Notes: generated by a model from the sequence alone, not told the origin. A DNA stretch of 64,000 nucleotides from Methylomonas sp. LW13 (GCF_016865255.1 NZ_CP033381.1:2480001-2544000), one strand, 5' to 3'; positions 45,097 through 54,198 are shown, counted from the stretch's first letter. Numbers and translations are program-made.

Positions 45097-46571
45097 TCCA
45101 GGGCGATTTTCAGCAAAGAGCCGTCAGGCATGATTTCGGTGATGTAGTTTTTAGGTTCTTCCAGGTAGTAAATCAAACCCAACAACAGAAAACAGGACAG
45201 GCCCAGAATCAAGAAAAATTGCCCGGTGGAGACGAAGGTCAGCAAAATCAAATAAACGATGGCGCCTGCGTTACCGTAAGCGCCGACGATGCCGGCCACT
45301 TCGCCGGTGATGGCGCGTTTGATCAAGGGGACGAACGCGAATATCGCGCCTTCCGCCGCTTGCATGAATATAGAGCAAAGCAAGGTAACCGCCACCGTTG
45401 CCAGGATAGTCCATTGCGCAGAAATCATCGCCATCAAACAATATCCGCCGGCCAGGCCGGCCACGAATAAATACAGGGACAGTTTGCGGCCAATCTTGTC
45501 GCTAAGCCAGCCGCCGGCTGGCCGGGCGATGACGTTGGTTACCACGAAACTGGAGGCCAGAAACCCGGCATCCAACATACTGGTGCCTTGGGTTTCGTTG
45601 AATGTCTTAAAGAAAAACATCGGCAGCATCGATAAAACGGCCAGTTTGGAGCCGAAGGTAACCAGATAGGCTATCGCCAGAATGAATACCTGTCGGTATT
45701 GATAATGATGGATGCTGGCAATCGGTTGGCTGAGGCGGTCGGCGTTGTTGTTGACCAATTGAAACACGTGGATCAGGAACAGTAGCCAGACGACTGCATG
45801 AATAGTCAGATTCCAGCCGTCGGTTAGGACCGGCGTGGCCGGCGTGGACAGTTTCCAGGCTAATAAGGAGATGGTCGCGTACAGGGGCACCAGACTCAGC
45901 ATGTATAAAAATAAGTCGCGGATGCTGGTGACTTCCATCGCCATGGGTCGGCGGGTTTTCAGGGCGGCAATTTCCGGCGGCAGGTTTTCCACGCTGAAAT
46001 AATAAATCACCGAATAGATCAAAGCGATGACGCCGGTCAAGGCAATCGCCGAACGCCAGCCGTGTTCCGCGCCGAAATAAAATGCCAGTCCCGGCAGGAA
46101 AATCGCCGCAACCGCCGACCCGAAATTGCCCCAGCCGGCATAAATACCTTCTGCGGTGCCGACTTGGCTGGCCGGAAACCAGTCGCCGATGATGCGCACG
46201 CCCACCACGAAGCCGGCGCCGATAAAGCCCAGTAAAAACCGCGACCAGGCCAGTTCGGTGAAGTTTTCGGCCATCGCGAACATGAAGCAGGGAATGCTGC
46301 AAACGGCCAATAACACGCTGTAACTGATTTTCGCGCCAAATCTATCCACCAGCATACCGGTAATCACCCGAGCAGGAATGGTCAGCGCCACGTTCAGCAA
46401 TAACAGGATTTCGATTTGGGTTTCGCTGATCCCCAGATCTTGCTGGATCAGTACTAACAAAGACGCATGATTGAACCAAATAACAAAGCTGATGAAAAAC
46501 GCGATCCAGCTCATGTGCAGCACTTTGGTCTTGCCGCGCATGGATAGTAATTTAAAAGGCGTAAAAGACAT
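45093..46571 (-). CDS. Nitrate/nitrite MFS transporter, NarK/NasA family
   Basis: A 492-residue major-facilitator protein with 12 predicted helices. The nitrate-porter signature is visible: helix V region EGIYAGWGNFGSAVAAIFLP holds the conserved Gly-rich AGWGNxG, and the helix II-IV block contains RVITGMLVDRFGAKISYSVL and ARFLLGF-like SRFLLGFIGAGFVVGVRIIG. A second signature GIVGAYGNAGAIVYLILL is in the C-terminal half. It should import nitrate or exchange it for nitrite. It is the first gene of a two-gene unit with nasT and diverges from nirBD, sharing the 46572-47002 control region. Confidence 0.93.
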   Translation of the reverse strand: MSFTPFKLLSMRGKTKVLHMSWIAFFISFVIWFNHASLLVLIQQDLGISETQIEILLLLNVALTIPARVITGMLVDRFGAKISYSVLLAVCSIPCFMFAMAENFTELAWSRFLLGFIGAGFVVGVRIIGDWFPASQVGTAEGIYAGWGNFGSAVAAIFLPGLAFYFGAEHGWRSAIALTGVIALIYSVIYYFSVENLPPEIAALKTRRPMAMEVTSIRDLFLYMLSLVPLYATISLLAWKLSTPATPVLTDGWNLTIHAVVWLLFLIHVFQLVNNNADRLSQPIASIHHYQYRQVFILAIAYLVTFGSKLAVLSMLPMFFFKTFNETQGTSMLDAGFLASSFVVTNVIARPAGGWLSDKIGRKLSLYLFVAGLAGGYCLMAMISAQWTILATVAVTLLCSIFMQAAEGAIFAFVPLIKRAITGEVAGIVGAYGNAGAIVYLILLTFVSTGQFFLILGLSCFLLLGLIYYLEEPKNYITEIMPDGSLLKIALD

Positions 46572-46663
46572 GAATGATCCGTGGTTGTCGTTCCTTGGTC
46601 TTTTTTAGCAGTTTATATGCCAATGATTCAATAGCGACAAACCCGGCAATTCGCGATCAGATA

Positions 46664-46679
46664 GCCCCATAGTGGTGCA
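46664..46679. promoter_or_regulatory. NtrC-like enhancer site
   Basis: GCCCC-ATAGT-GGTGC (46664-46678) matches the NtrC dyad GCACC-N5-GGTGC at nine of ten positions. It lies about 95 bases upstream of the sigma-54 -24 element of nirB, a normal enhancer distance, and about 95 bases from the divergent transporter start, so it could serve both directions. Confidence 0.55.
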
Positions 46680-46773
46680 AGTAACCGGTTTTTTTGCCTT
46701 ATTTGAGTGCGAATTTTGCGAAAAAAATAATGTCTGGCGGCGGGAAGCGGCGTTTTTAAAGGGTTTTTAATGT

Positions 46774-46788
46774 TGGCATAAATTTTGT
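46774..46788 (+). promoter_or_regulatory. Sigma-54 promoter of the nirBD operon
   Basis: TGGCATAAATTTTGT fits the sigma-54 pattern TGGCAC-N5-TTGC with correct -24/-12 spacing; the GG is intact and the GC is GT. Transcription would start near 46798-46800, exactly where the leader hairpins begin. Confidence 0.6.
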
Positions 46789-46800
46789 TAAAGATTTAGC

Positions 46801-46819
46801 AAGTCTCGTCGTTAGACTT
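46801..46819 (+). promoter_or_regulatory. Leader hairpin 1 (possible ANTAR P1)
   Basis: AAGTCT (46801-46806) pairs with AGACTT (46814-46819) around the seven-base loop CGTCGTT. ANTAR targets usually have two hairpins with six-base loops; this first one deviates in loop size and lacks the expected A at loop position 1. Confidence 0.4.
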
Positions 46820-46837
46820 TACCCCCGTATTAAACCT

Positions 46838-46851
46838 GGACAAAGGCGTCC
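46838..46851 (+). promoter_or_regulatory. Leader hairpin 2 with ANTAR-type hexaloop
   Basis: GGAC (46838-46841) and GTCC (46848-46851) close a six-base loop AAAGGC, with A at loop position 1 and G at position 4, the two bases conserved in ANTAR target loops. The loop and 3' arm are also the 5' arm of the terminator that follows, so the two folds are mutually exclusive, as required for antitermination. Confidence 0.65.
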
Positions 46852-46894
46852 TGCTTGAATGAGTCAATCATTCGAACAGGATGCCTTTTTTTTT
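46842..46894 (+). terminator. Intrinsic terminator (attenuator) in the nirBD leader
   Basis: Long hairpin: AAAGGC / GCCTTT, TCCTG / CAGGA and GAATGA / TCATTC stack with one- to three-base interruptions around a GTCAA loop, followed by nine T (46886-46894). It stands about 40 bases after the predicted transcription start and about 108 bases before nirB, so it would stop transcription unless NasT binds the overlapping hexaloop hairpin. Between it and nirB, GGCGGTA (46908-46914) and TACCGCC (46945-46951) form a further inverted repeat. Confidence 0.88.
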
Positions 46895-47002
46895 GGCTGC
46901 GAAAAAGGGCGGTAGCGACCAGACAGTAGCTCCTTGAATCGCCTTACCGCCACTAGGCCGTGTAGCGCGTTTGCATAAATTCTGAGTAAACAGAGGCCCC
47001 TG

Positions 47003-49543
47003 ATGAATATGAAACAAACCCTGGTTGTTATCGGCAACGGTATGGTAGGCCAGAATTTTCTGGCTGGATTGGTCGCTAGCAATGCGAGAGTTCGCTATCG
47101 GATTGTCACATTCTGCGAAGAGCCAAGAGCGGCTTACGACAGGGTGCATTTGTCCGAGTATTTTTCCGGGAAAACCGCGGCCGATTTGTCTTTGGTGGAA
47201 GACGGCTTCTTTGCCGAGCACGGTATCGAGATTTATTTAGGCGACAAGGCGGCCAGTATCGACCGGGAGCGTAAGCAAGTCACCTCTGCCAAAGGTGTAA
47301 TAGTCGATTATGACAAACTGGTATTGGCAACCGGCTCTTATCCTTTCGTACCGCCGGTGCCGGGGCATGAAAGACCGCAGTGCCTGGTGTATCGGACCAT
47401 TGAAGATTTGGAAGCGATGAAAACCGCGGCAGCCAAATCCAAAGTTGGTGTAGTCATCGGCGGCGGTTTGTTGGGTTTGGAAGCGGCCAAGGCTTTGAAA
47501 GACTTAGGGCTGGATACGCACGTGGTCGAATTTGCGCCGCGCTTGATGGCGGTACAGCTCGACGAAGGCGGCGGGGCGATGTTGAAGCGCAAGATCGAAG
47601 CGCTGGATGTGAAAGTACATTTAAACAAAAACACCACACTGATCGACGACGGCACCGAATGCCTGCATAAAATGAATTTTGCCGATGGCGAAACGCTGGA
47701 AACCGACATCGTATTGTTCTCCGCCGGCATCAGACCGCGCGACGACATAGCCCGTGGCTGCGGCTTGGAAGTGGGGCCGCGCGGCGGCATAGTGATCGAC
47801 AATCAGTGCCGTACCTCCGATGCAGATATTTATGCGATTGGCGAATGCGCACTGTGGAACGGGCAGATTTTCGGTTTGGTCGCACCGGGTTACGCGATGG
47901 CGCGTACCGTGGTTGCTGATTTGGCAGGCGAAGCAGGCAGTTTTACCGGTGCCGATATGAGCACAAAACTAAAGCTGATGGGCGTCGATGTGGCTAGCAT
48001 CGGTGATGCGCACGCCAGGACCCAAGGCGCGATGGTGTATACCTATCAAAACGGTGCCAGTGAAATCTATAAACGCTTGGTGGTTAGTCAGGATCAGAAA
48101 CGGCTGTTGGGCGCGGTTTTGGTCGGCGATGCGTCCGCTTACAGCACTTTGTTGCAATATTGCTTGAACGGCATCGAGCTGCCTGAGCATCCGGATTCTT
48201 TGATTTTGCCGCAACTTGCCGGTGAATCGGCCGGTCTCGGGCCGGATGCCTTACCCGCATCGGCGCAGATTTGCTCCTGTTACGATGTCAGCAAAGGCCA
48301 GATTTGCGGCGCAATCGAAGCCGGTTGCACCACGCTCGGCGGCCTGAAAGCCGAGACCAAGGCCGGCACCGGTTGCGGCGGGTGCTCCGCGCTGCTGAAG
48401 TCGGTATTGGATTGCGAATTGACCAAGCTGGGCGTGGAAGTCAGTACTGATATTTGCGAGCATTTTCCGCACACTCGCCAGGATTTGTATAACCTGGTGA
48501 TGGTGGAAGAAATCAAAACCTTCGACGAATTGCTGGACAAACACGGCAAGGGTTTGGGCTGCGAAGTCTGCAAGCAAGCGGTCGGTTCCATCCTGGCTTC
48601 ACACTGGAACGACTATATTCTGAAAAAAGAACATATCGGTTTGCAGGATACCAACGATATTTTCCTGGCCAATATGCAAAAAGACGGCACTTATTCGGTG
48701 GTGCCGCGCGTTGCCGGCGGGGAGATTACCCCGGATATGTTGATCGCAATAGGCCAAGTCGGCAAAAAATATCAGCTTTACACCAAAATCACCGGTGGCC
48801 AGCGTGTGGATTTGTTTGGCGCCCGCGTGGAGCAATTACCGGCGATTTGGCAAGAACTGATCGATGCAGGGTTTGAATCCGGCCATGCTTACGGTAAATC
48901 CTTGCGTACCGTCAAATCCTGTGTCGGCAGCACCTGGTGCCGGTTCGGTGTCGATGACAGCGTCGGCTTGGCGATAGAGTTGGAAAATCGCTATAAAGGC
49001 TTGCGCGCGCCGCATAAAATCAAGTTCGGCGTCTCGGGCTGTACCCGCGAATGCGCGGAAGCGCAAGGCAAGGACATCGGCGTGATTGCTACCGAGAACG
49101 GCTGGAATTTATATGTCTGCGGCAACGGTGGCATGAAACCGCGTCATGCCGATTTGTTTGCCACCAATCTGGATAAAGAAACGCTAATCAAATACATCGA
49201 CCGGGTGTTGATTTTTTATGTCCGCACCGCCAACCGGATGCAAAGGACTTCGGTATGGATGGAAAATATGGAAGGCGGTTTGGACTATTTGAAATCGGTG
49301 GTTATCGAGGATCGGCTGGGTATAGGCGCACAATTGGAAGGGCAGATGCAGCACGTTATCGATACCTATCAGTGTGAATGGAAAACCACGCTGGCGGACG
49401 AGCAACGCCTGAAGCGCTTCCGGCATTTCGTCAACAGCGATCAAGCCGACGACAACGTGGTGTTTGTCGAGGAACGCGGCCAAGTGCGGCCAGCCAACGC
49501 GCAAGAACGTAAACATTTCAAATTGATCGAGGAGGCGGCATAA
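47003..49543 (+). CDS. nirB: Assimilatory NADH nitrite reductase, large subunit
   Basis: An 846-residue NirB that reduces nitrite to ammonium in the cytoplasm with NADH, FAD, Fe-S and sirohaem. The N-terminal FAD fold has VVIGNGMVGQNFLAGL and the NAD fold VGVVIGGGLLGLEAAKALKD. A BFD-like [2Fe-2S] domain starts at ICSCYDVSKGQICG (about 422) with TGCGGCSALL. The sirohaem/[4Fe-4S] site is CVGSTWCRFG (about 640) and GVSGCTRECAEAQGKD (about 676). The start at 47003 has GAGG upstream; ATG at 47009 is an alternative. It is the first gene of nirBD, overlapping nirD by one base, and lies behind the sigma-54 promoter and attenuator. Confidence 0.97.
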   Translation: MNMKQTLVVIGNGMVGQNFLAGLVASNARVRYRIVTFCEEPRAAYDRVHLSEYFSGKTAADLSLVEDGFFAEHGIEIYLGDKAASIDRERKQVTSAKGVIVDYDKLVLATGSYPFVPPVPGHERPQCLVYRTIEDLEAMKTAAAKSKVGVVIGGGLLGLEAAKALKDLGLDTHVVEFAPRLMAVQLDEGGGAMLKRKIEALDVKVHLNKNTTLIDDGTECLHKMNFADGETLETDIVLFSAGIRPRDDIARGCGLEVGPRGGIVIDNQCRTSDADIYAIGECALWNGQIFGLVAPGYAMARTVVADLAGEAGSFTGADMSTKLKLMGVDVASIGDAHARTQGAMVYTYQNGASEIYKRLVVSQDQKRLLGAVLVGDASAYSTLLQYCLNGIELPEHPDSLILPQLAGESAGLGPDALPASAQICSCYDVSKGQICGAIEAGCTTLGGLKAETKAGTGCGGCSALLKSVLDCELTKLGVEVSTDICEHFPHTRQDLYNLVMVEEIKTFDELLDKHGKGLGCEVCKQAVGSILASHWNDYILKKEHIGLQDTNDIFLANMQKDGTYSVVPRVAGGEITPDMLIAIGQVGKKYQLYTKITGGQRVDLFGARVEQLPAIWQELIDAGFESGHAYGKSLRTVKSCVGSTWCRFGVDDSVGLAIELENRYKGLRAPHKIKFGVSGCTRECAEAQGKDIGVIATENGWNLYVCGNGGMKPRHADLFATNLDKETLIKYIDRVLIFYVRTANRMQRTSVWMENMEGGLDYLKSVVIEDRLGIGAQLEGQMQHVIDTYQCEWKTTLADEQRLKRFRHFVNSDQADDNVVFVEERGQVRPANAQERKHFKLIEEAA

Positions 49544-49923
49544 TGAGTACGTGGATAGATGTGTGCGGCATCGACGATTTGCAAGCCGATTCTGGGGTGT
49601 GTGCCTTAGTAAAAGGCAAACAAGTCGCGATTTTTTACCTGCAACGCCGGCAGGAAGTCTATGCCATCGGTAACTTCGATCCGTTTAGCCACGCCAACGT
49701 TCTGTCGCGCGGTATGATAGGCGACATAAGCGGCGAACCGATGGTCGCGTCGCCGATGTATAAACAGCATTTCCATCTACGTACAGGTGTGTGCTTTGAA
49801 GATGCCGGCGTCAGTGTGCCGGCCTATCAAGTACGCCTGGAAAACGGCAGAGTCGCCGTGATGCCGGCGTCGTCGCCTGCGCAACAAAAATCGCCGTCTT
49901 TGGCTGTCTGTGAAATGGAGTAA
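49543..49923 (+). CDS. nirD: Nitrite reductase small subunit
   Basis: A 126-residue NirD, a Rieske-like beta-sandwich subunit of the assimilatory nitrite reductase. The segment AIGNFDPFSHANVLSRGMIG and MVASPMYKQHFHLRTGVCFE match NirD, in which the Rieske cluster ligands are normally missing, as here (no CxH pairs). It overlaps nirB by one base with a GAGG ribosome binding site inside nirB. No nasA-type nitrate reductase follows. Confidence 0.95.
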   Translation: MSTWIDVCGIDDLQADSGVCALVKGKQVAIFYLQRRQEVYAIGNFDPFSHANVLSRGMIGDISGEPMVASPMYKQHFHLRTGVCFEDAGVSVPAYQVRLENGRVAVMPASSPAQQKSPSLAVCEME

Positions 49924-49926
49924 GGT

Positions 49927-50844
49927 GTGAACTACCAATATTATATCGCTGATGTCTTTACCGACCAGATTTTCAACGGTGCGCAGATAGCGGTATTACC
50001 GAAGGCCGACGGCTTGAATGCCGAGCAAATGGCCAAGATTGCCAAAGAATTGAATCTGTCGGAAACGGTATTTCTTTTTCACAAAGCCGATGGCAATAAG
50101 CACCGGCGGATGCGCATATTTTCCCCTTTAGGCGAAATCAATTTTGCCGGGCATCCGATTATTGCCGCAGCCTACGTGTTGGCTATGTCCGGCGGTGTAG
50201 CGTTAACCGAACCGCTGACTAAACTCGAGTTCGAACAAAATATCGGCGTTATTCAAGTTAATCTGTCCAGTCAGGATGGCCAACCAAGCTTGGTGCAATT
50301 TAGCCGTAGCGTCGATTCGATAGTCGACCGCTTTGCGCCCAGCGACGATGAAATTTGCAGTTTCTTAGGCTTGCAGCTTGCGGAGCTGGATCATAAAAAA
50401 TACTCGCCACGCCTGGTGTCTTGCGGGTTTCCTTATTTAGTAGTGCCGGTTTGGAATGTCGAATCGGTGCGCAAAGCCCGCTTTAATTACGCGGCTTGGG
50501 CGCAATCCACGGCACCGCAAACCGCGGCGCAGGAAATCTTGCTGTTTTGCCCGAAATCATCGAGCCCGGAAGCGGACTTCAATGCCCGCTTGCTGGGACC
50601 CAATATCGGCATCCATGCCGATCCGCCGGTCGGCAGCGCGATACCGGCGTTTTGTTGTTACCTGTGCTCGTTTGAACACACTCAGAAAGGCACCCACACT
50701 TTTGCGGTGGAACGCGGTGATCTAAGCACTCGCCGCAGCTTGATCCACTTGGAAATGGATAACAAAGGCCTGGAGAACTTGACCATCAGGGTCGGTGGTC
50801 AAGCCGTGTTGTTTGCCGAGGGAACGATCCATCTTCCGGATTAA
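49927..50844 (+). CDS. PhzF-family isomerase
   Basis: A 305-residue protein of the PhzF/diaminopimelate-epimerase fold. The hallmark segments are NLSETVFLFHK, with the catalytic glutamate, and EINFAGHPIIAAAYVL. The second half has VSCGFPYLVVPVW and the FAVERGDLSTRRS segment. Members outside phenazine clusters catalyse unidentified isomerisations, and no phenazine genes are present. The GTG start at 49927 lies 3 bases after the nirD stop codon, so the gene may be co-transcribed with nirBD; its role there is unknown. Confidence 0.88.
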   Translation: MNYQYYIADVFTDQIFNGAQIAVLPKADGLNAEQMAKIAKELNLSETVFLFHKADGNKHRRMRIFSPLGEINFAGHPIIAAAYVLAMSGGVALTEPLTKLEFEQNIGVIQVNLSSQDGQPSLVQFSRSVDSIVDRFAPSDDEICSFLGLQLAELDHKKYSPRLVSCGFPYLVVPVWNVESVRKARFNYAAWAQSTAPQTAAQEILLFCPKSSSPEADFNARLLGPNIGIHADPPVGSAIPAFCCYLCSFEHTQKGTHTFAVERGDLSTRRSLIHLEMDNKGLENLTIRVGGQAVLFAEGTIHLPD

Positions 50845-50847
50845 GGT

Positions 50848-51363
50848 TTATTCGACCAATTCGAGCCTATTTAACCGACGCCTAAACCATAAACCGGTAG
50901 CCCAAATTACCAGCAAAATTTCCAGCACAAAGGATCTGTGCAGCAGAAAATTCAGCCACCAATCCTGGTAGACACTGGGCACCGTAATCAAGGCAAAAGG
51001 CTTGTTTACGAAGGGGGCCAGCCAGTAGATATTGGTTGAAATATAATCCAGCACCATATGCAACATACCGTTGCCGGTAAAAATCAGCGCCAACACCGGC
51101 AGCTTCTTGTGCCGGCAATGCTGAAAACACAGGATCGCCAGCGTTAATAACAGCAGCCAGACGCTGGGAAAGTGACTGAAATAACTGTGATGTGGGTGAG
51201 CGCGGTGGTCGAAACCATAAAAATAAATCATATCCAGATCGGGCGCGATGCTGCCGAGCATGCCGGCGCGCAGAAAATTTATCCCGGTGACCCCATATTT
51301 TGCAAATCGCCTAAACAGCAGCGTCGATACGATATAGCCGGCCGGAAGATGAGCAACAATCAT
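50848..51363 (-). CDS. YdjM-like inner-membrane metal-dependent hydrolase
   Basis: A 171-residue membrane protein of the YdjM/DUF457 family (in E. coli an SOS-regulated membrane protein of unknown activity). Metal-ligand-like residues stand at MLGSIAPDLDMIYFY and HPHHSYFSHFPSVW, and again in GNGMLHMVLDYIS; about four helices are predicted. The start MIVAHLPAGYI at 51363 is typical of the family; the frame from 51405 adds 14 improbable residues. It is convergent with the phzF-like gene. Confidence 0.82.
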   Translation of the reverse strand: MIVAHLPAGYIVSTLLFRRFAKYGVTGINFLRAGMLGSIAPDLDMIYFYGFDHRAHPHHSYFSHFPSVWLLLLTLAILCFQHCRHKKLPVLALIFTGNGMLHMVLDYISTNIYWLAPFVNKPFALITVPSVYQDWWLNFLLHRSFVLEILLVIWATGLWFRRRLNRLELVE

Positions 51364-51424
51364 AACTACCTCGATTTTGTTGCTCGGAACGCTGCTTAGA
51401 GCCAACGCCCCGAGCCGGTGGGAT

Positions 51425-52789
51425 TTAAATGATTGCCGAGTTATCGGCAGCGGATTGACTCAGTCCATACCAATCCAGGCGCCGCGTGGTAACCATCGCC
51501 AGGGCTAACAAGACAAACATCAGTAAAGATCCGAGCATCAGCGCGTTATCCTCTGACTCCAACAAGCCATACAAACTTCCGAACAAGCCGCTCAGTAAGG
51601 CGCCGGCGCTAATACCGCGTTTGGCGCTGCGCAACACTGCACTGAGATAGAAGCCGATCAGTATTACGCAGGCAGCACTGGCGATTAAATACGCCAGCAC
51701 AAAGTCCAAATGCTCCGACAAACTCAACAGCAGCAGAAAAAACATCGCCAACGCCAAACCCACCAAGGCGTATTGCGCCGGATGAATCGCCAGATTTTTC
51801 AGAATTTCGAACAGAAAGATGGCTGCAAAAGTCAGACAGACGAACAGGAAGCCGTATTTACTGGCTCTATCAGACAAGGAATAGACATTAATGGGTTCCA
51901 TCAAACGTATACCAAAGCTGTCGTAACAACTGATAGCCTGGCACTTACCAAGACTTTCGGCGACGTTCGACGCCAGCGCATCAACCGACCATAACGCATG
52001 AAAACCGGCCTCGCCGACTTGCTGGGTTTGCGGATCAGGCAGAAATCGGCCGTAAAAGCTGGGGTGCTGCCAGGCTGAGGATAATTCCACGCGGGTTTGC
52101 TTGCCGGCCGGAATAAAATCCAGCGATTCGATGCCGCGTATTTTTAGCGTGAAAGCAAACGGTATGTTGATGGCGCCGAACTCGACCGGCGGTGCATCCA
52201 ATGACACGTGCATGCCGTTGGCTTGGTGCATGGGTAACTCCGCGCCTTGTTCGAAGGCATATTGCTTGCCGCCCCATTCCATGCCCGGCGCTTCCAGTAC
52301 CCCGCGCATATCTGCCAGCACGACGCTGGCGTAAGGGGTGCCGAAACTGATCTGGCCGTTATGTAGCGGCTTGGGATTGCCGTAAGCACCGGGCAGTTTC
52401 ATATCGCCTTTGATGCTGACATTCAGTACATAAGAGCGCACTTTGAACAGGCCGCGCTGCTTGGTTTCCGTAGCAAGCTCGCCGGCTATATTCAGGTGCT
52501 CGGGAAGAAAATACAGCAGCCGATTATCGACACGTTCGATTTGTTCACGCTTGGGCAGTCCGTCCTGTTTGGTTTCGATAATCTCGGTCCAGCGCTCGGT
52601 GTAAGGTACAGTCAACAACGGGCCGAACAATTGCTGGGGACCGGCAGAACTGGCGGCAATGTCGCTCACCGCCTGTTGTTGGCGTTCGGCGCGTTCGCCC
52701 ACCAGATTTTTTATCATGCCTATCGGTATCAGCAGCACCAAAGTCAGACCGAACATTATGCAGATCTTTTGCCAGAGTTTTTTTTGCAT
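51425..52789 (-). CDS. creD: Inner-membrane protein CreD
   Basis: A 454-residue CreD (cell-envelope integrity) protein. One N-terminal helix (ICMFGLTLVLLIPIGMIKNL) is followed by a large periplasmic domain containing GPLLTVPYTERWTE, KLPGAYGNPKPLHN and ALWSVDALASNVAESLGKC. Then come about five C-terminal helices with PINVYSLSDRASKYGFLFVC and HPAQYALVGLALAMFFLLLL. CreD is known from CreBC-controlled envelope and beta-lactam tolerance in enterics; no creBC genes are nearby. Confidence 0.93.
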   Translation of the reverse strand: MQKKLWQKICIMFGLTLVLLIPIGMIKNLVGERAERQQQAVSDIAASSAGPQQLFGPLLTVPYTERWTEIIETKQDGLPKREQIERVDNRLLYFLPEHLNIAGELATETKQRGLFKVRSYVLNVSIKGDMKLPGAYGNPKPLHNGQISFGTPYASVVLADMRGVLEAPGMEWGGKQYAFEQGAELPMHQANGMHVSLDAPPVEFGAINIPFAFTLKIRGIESLDFIPAGKQTRVELSSAWQHPSFYGRFLPDPQTQQVGEAGFHALWSVDALASNVAESLGKCQAISCYDSFGIRLMEPINVYSLSDRASKYGFLFVCLTFAAIFLFEILKNLAIHPAQYALVGLALAMFFLLLLSLSEHLDFVLAYLIASAACVILIGFYLSAVLRSAKRGISAGALLSGLFGSLYGLLESEDNALMLGSLLMFVLLALAMVTTRRLDWYGLSQSAADNSAII

Positions 52790-52950
52790 CGCGTTTATTC
52801 CGTGGAGTTAAAAGACGATGAACAGCATGCACCGGCAAGGTGAGCGGATGATGGTGGGAATGTGAAGCGAGGGTGAAGTGGGCAGGACTGCTGTGAGGGG
52901 TAATGCGAGGGGAAGGGCATGGCTAAGCCTTCAGCCATACCCTAAAAAGC

Positions 52951-54198
52951 TTAATCAATGGTTTCCACCCAGTGACAGCGCTCTTTGACGATAGGTGCGG
53001 TGTGTTCGTTAGCGATGCCTTTGGCGATCAAGGCAATCACCCGGTCGTCCGTATCGTAGCCGATATGGGCATCCATCGGATTCGCCAGTTTACCCAAGCC
53101 AAACGCATCATAAACCCTGGCGACGTTAATATTGATATTGGTGACATTCACGCATAATCGCGAATCCAGATATTTATTCACGAAATCGTGCGGAATGGCA
53201 TAGCTGAGTAAATCGTTGGGGTCGCTAAACGCGATCACCGAAGTTTTCGCCATGATCCGTTCATTGTATTTGGCGCCGTCGGCTTGGCAATAAGTGTCGG
53301 CATGATTCGCCACTTCCGGTAGTGCCCGTCCCAATTGCAGCATGGGCAATTGGTTGGACATCATGTAAATAGGTATCTCTTTATTCTTTAAAACATTGGT
53401 TAATGCGGTGTAGTAGCTGGCCGTTTCGCCGTTGCCCAGCTTCGAGGCAATTTGTTGCAAGCCGTCGATAGTAATGCGGCTACCCAAACTGTGGGAGATG
53501 AAGGCGTAGCTGTCGTTGTAAAACGGTGTGACGTTCTTGGTGGAGCAGGTTTGCTTGACGTCGTCCGGCAGGTTGTTCCAGTCGCCGTGGATCATCCAGC
53601 AGAAGGATTGCGCGAATGCCGACAAAATATCCTCGCGTTTCTCTCCCAGATAAATGATAGGGTCCGGTCCGGTATCGTTAGAGAATTTTTTTAACAAATC
53701 GTTGACTTCGGCGCGGCGAAACGACTGCTCTCCGGAGTTATCGTAGGACAATACTTCTTTTTCCTTGGCACTAATCTCCGACCAGGTTAGCTCGTAAAAC
53801 AGCATTTCCTGCGACTTATTAGCATCCAGATAACGGTGGATACGCAAATTGCCCAGTGGTCGCTCAAGGCCTTTTGCATCGGCCAAGCGGATATTTTTGA
53901 CATTTTTGCTGGTGACGGTCAGATCAAGTTCCTTGGCCAGCTTTTCCATGAACTGGGTGGAGTAACCCGGCAAGTGGTTGCCGACTCCGTGCACCATCAG
54001 CAGCTTCATTTTCCGGTCATGCACTTCCAGCTGCGGTTTGATGCCTTCGAATTTATCGCCTTTGATTTCGCAAATGCGGGTGTCTTCCGCTTCCTGCTTT
54101 TCCAGAATGGCTTCGGTAATCCCTTTGCCGAGACTGGCGCAACCGTTTAACAGCACGCTGATCGCCAGTATCAGCAGCTTGATGTCGATTTTTTTCAT
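52951..54198 (-). CDS. Lipoprotein with an alpha/beta-hydrolase-like domain
   Basis: A 415-residue exported lipoprotein: signal LLILAISVLLNGCAS carries a lipobox with the modified cysteine near residue 20. The body looks like an alpha/beta hydrolase: MLLMVHGVGNHLPGY-like segment KLLMVHGVGNHLPGY (oxyanion strand) and FISHSLGSRITIDGLQQ, where the serine of S-H-S-L-G-S is the expected nucleophile. Asp and His of the triad cannot be assigned with certainty. Substrate unknown. The start at 54198 (MKKIDIKL) gives a proper signal peptide; the frame from 54279 does not. Confidence 0.72.
   Translation of the reverse strand: MKKIDIKLLILAISVLLNGCASLGKGITEAILEKQEAEDTRICEIKGDKFEGIKPQLEVHDRKMKLLMVHGVGNHLPGYSTQFMEKLAKELDLTVTSKNVKNIRLADAKGLERPLGNLRIHRYLDANKSQEMLFYELTWSEISAKEKEVLSYDNSGEQSFRRAEVNDLLKKFSNDTGPDPIIYLGEKREDILSAFAQSFCWMIHGDWNNLPDDVKQTCSTKNVTPFYNDSYAFISHSLGSRITIDGLQQIASKLGNGETASYYTALTNVLKNKEIPIYMMSNQLPMLQLGRALPEVANHADTYCQADGAKYNERIMAKTSVIAFSDPNDLLSYAIPHDFVNKYLDSRLCVNVTNININVARVYDAFGLGKLANPMDAHIGYDTDDRVIALIAKGIANEHTAPIVKERCHWVETID

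Noticed and set aside
45607-46302. Minus-strand ORF of 231 codons in another frame of the nitrate transporter
   Set aside because: Arg-rich shadow frame; the transporter frame has clear MFS signatures.
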